DNA of 64,000 bases from contig NZ_JADPEL010000015.1 of assembly GCF_015667795.1 (NCBI RefSeq), positions 1 through 64,000 of the forward strand, given 5' to 3'. The DNA is from Clostridium sp. D53t1_180928_C8. Lineage in GTDB: Bacteria; Bacillota; Clostridia; Clostridiales; Clostridiaceae. Shown piece after piece: positions 62,664-64,000 of this stretch (positions are counted from its first letter, which is position 1; the number at the start of each line of letters is the position of its first letter). The notes beneath the pieces were generated by a model. It had not been told where the DNA came from. It searched no databases and saw only the letters and a list, made by a program, of their open reading frames with translations. Made by a program: the position numbers and the translations under genes.

Positions 62664-64000
62664 ATGGTTAATGAGCCTAAGTATTTTAGAGAAGAATTTG
62701 ATCGATTAAAGGCAGGAGAATTATATATAAACAACATAATTAATAAAATTAATCTTTATAGCAATAAAGAGGCAAAGAAAATGCTATATGAATTAATTGA
62801 ATTTACTAAAAAAAATAGCTTAATGGAAGCATATTCTTGGGTTTTATATAAATTGGGAAGAATATATATCGCAGAAGATCAAATTAAGAAGGCTGATAAA
62901 TTATTTAGAGAATCATATAATATTTTTCAGGAAAATAATATAAAAAAAGGTATGCTAGCAGTTATTAATGGATTTATGGCAAGTGAATGCATGCAGCATA
63001 AATATACATCAGCAGTTCAGTGGGGAATTAAAGGAATAAAGTTAGCAAATGAGGTTAATGAGCCTGAATTTTTAATAGCTATTAAGGGAAATTTAGCTGG
63101 AATATATATGGCTATAGATGAGTATAAAAAGGCTATAGAAATATTAGAAGAAATTGAACGTACTCCATGGATTGGTACAGATGTAAATAAAGTTGCAATA
63201 TATTTAAATAGAGTTATATGTGAGCAAAGTATCAATAACTTAGAGAAGGCACTTTATTATATTTATTATATTGAAAAATATGCATTAAAAAATCCAAACA
63301 CAACAATAAATTGGCTTGTTGAAAAAGCAAGAGTATATATTAAAAAAGGTTTATATAATGAAGCTGAAGAAATGTTGTTAGAAAGCTGTGAACTTTGTGA
63401 TAAAATTGAAGCTTATGAGTTTAAAAGTCAATCTATTCTTTATTTAAGTGAAATAGATATAATTAATAAAAGATATAAAGTGGCTATTGAAAGACTTAAA
63501 AGTATTGAAAAGAAAATACTAGATGATAGAGTTATGTGCAGTATGAAACATATGTATAATTATTTTAATTTAGCTTATAAAGGATTAGAAGATTATAAGA
63601 ATGCTTATATAAGTTTAGAAAAACTTACAGAGATTGAAAGGCAGCTAACGGAAATACAATCAGCTACTATTTTCAGTGTTTTAGATGAACAAAAAAAAGA
63701 TATAGTAGAAAAAAATTATAAATTATTATATGAGCAAAATAAGCTTATTTATGAAGTTGGACAAAAAATCACATCAAGTCTTAATAAAAATAATATTTTT
63801 AAGATAATTGCCAAGGAAATAAAAAATGTTATAAAATATGATATTATTCAAATTATAGTTTATAATGAAGAAAAAAACAATTATCAGTATCAATTAGTAA
63901 TTGAAGAAGATAAAGTAATTACTTTAAATAATAAAGAAGTATATAAAGGTGGTTTTGCAAGTTATAGTATTAAACATAAGGAAGGTTTAATTATTAATGA
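62664..64000 (+). CDS. TPR-repeat and GAF-domain regulator, cut by the window edge
   Basis: Open frame from ATG 62664 (GGAGA ten bases upstream) to the window end, 445 codons with no stop. The first 330 residues are TPR-like helical pairs, for example LYELIEFTKKNSLMEAYSWVLYKLGRIYIAEDQIKKADKLF, YTSAVQWGIKGIKLANEV and YNEAEEMLLESCELCDKI. A coiled-coil linker (LDEQKKDIVEKNYKLLYEQNKLIYEVGQKI) leads to the start of a GAF-like domain (SSLNKNNIFKIIAKEIKNVIKYDIIQIIVYN). Proteins built this way usually end in a GGDEF diguanylate cyclase, a histidine kinase or a phosphatase; that part lies outside the window. Confidence 0.75.
   Translation, partial: MVNEPKYFREEFDRLKAGELYINNIINKINLYSNKEAKKMLYELIEFTKKNSLMEAYSWVLYKLGRIYIAEDQIKKADKLFRESYNIFQENNIKKGMLAVINGFMASECMQHKYTSAVQWGIKGIKLANEVNEPEFLIAIKGNLAGIYMAIDEYKKAIEILEEIERTPWIGTDVNKVAIYLNRVICEQSINNLEKALYYIYYIEKYALKNPNTTINWLVEKARVYIKKGLYNEAEEMLLESCELCDKIEAYEFKSQSILYLSEIDIINKRYKVAIERLKSIEKKILDDRVMCSMKHMYNYFNLAYKGLEDYKNAYISLEKLTEIERQLTEIQSATIFSVLDEQKKDIVEKNYKLLYEQNKLIYEVGQKITSSLNKNNIFKIIAKEIKNVIKYDIIQIIVYNEEKNNYQYQLVIEEDKVITLNNKEVYKGGFASYSIKHKEGLIIN

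Overview
The window is very AT-rich and has strong AGGAGG-type ribosome sites, many short U-tailed hairpin terminators and LPXTG-anchored surface proteins. The proteins recognised (bile salt hydrolase, L-fucose catabolism, YesMN-type two-component systems, CotH kinase) fit a gut-dwelling Clostridium sensu stricto. No rRNA, tRNA, CRISPR array, complete insertion sequence or intact prophage was recognised. The last gene runs off the right edge.

Layout. 1-1044: HAD phosphatase. 1151-15409: a glycan-uptake locus with a YesN/YesM regulator pair, a lipoprotein-permease-permease ABC importer without its own ATPase, two cytoplasmic enzymes that look like glycosidases, a small zinc-ribbon protein and a large LPXTG-anchored TIM-barrel glycosidase. 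15750-34580: mostly single genes, namely YjbQ, a FusB-like EF-G-binding protein behind a possible leader peptide, a cupin, a bile salt hydrolase, a nucleotidyltransferase, a membrane-anchored PD-(D/E)XK nuclease-like protein, a GNAT enzyme, a CarD-like regulator, a PLD-helicase-DUF3427 protein, a MutT Nudix enzyme behind a long probably structured leader, small membrane proteins, a VWA/SdrD-B LPXTG protein and a C39-like lipoprotein. 34944-37793: an XRE protein with a terminator inside its coding region, a convergent radical SAM protein and an orphan ParA.

37906-44473: a CrtI-like FAD oxidoreductase carrying a C-terminal eight-cysteine iron-sulfur module, joined to a three-gene ABC exporter, then a dGTPase. 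44833-52640: the most interesting locus, a six-gene operon (VTC polymerase domain, DUF4956, CotH lipoprotein, secreted TIM-barrel glycosidase-like protein, HEAT-repeat membrane protein, processive GT2 synthase) behind a leader with mutually exclusive hairpins. I infer an envelope polysaccharide assembly system.

52867-61225: a full L-fucose pathway: FucO, a divergent AraC regulator, then FucI, a rhamnulokinase-family kinase, FucU, FucA and FucP. Fucose enters through FucP, is anomerised by FucU, isomerised, phosphorylated and cleaved to DHAP and L-lactaldehyde, and FucO reduces the lactaldehyde to 1,2-propanediol. Together with the glycan locus and the bile salt hydrolase this suggests life on host or dietary glycans in the intestine. 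The window ends with a GldA-like dehydrogenase and a truncated TPR-GAF regulator.

All assignments come from reading the sequence and remembered family motifs; no database search was run.
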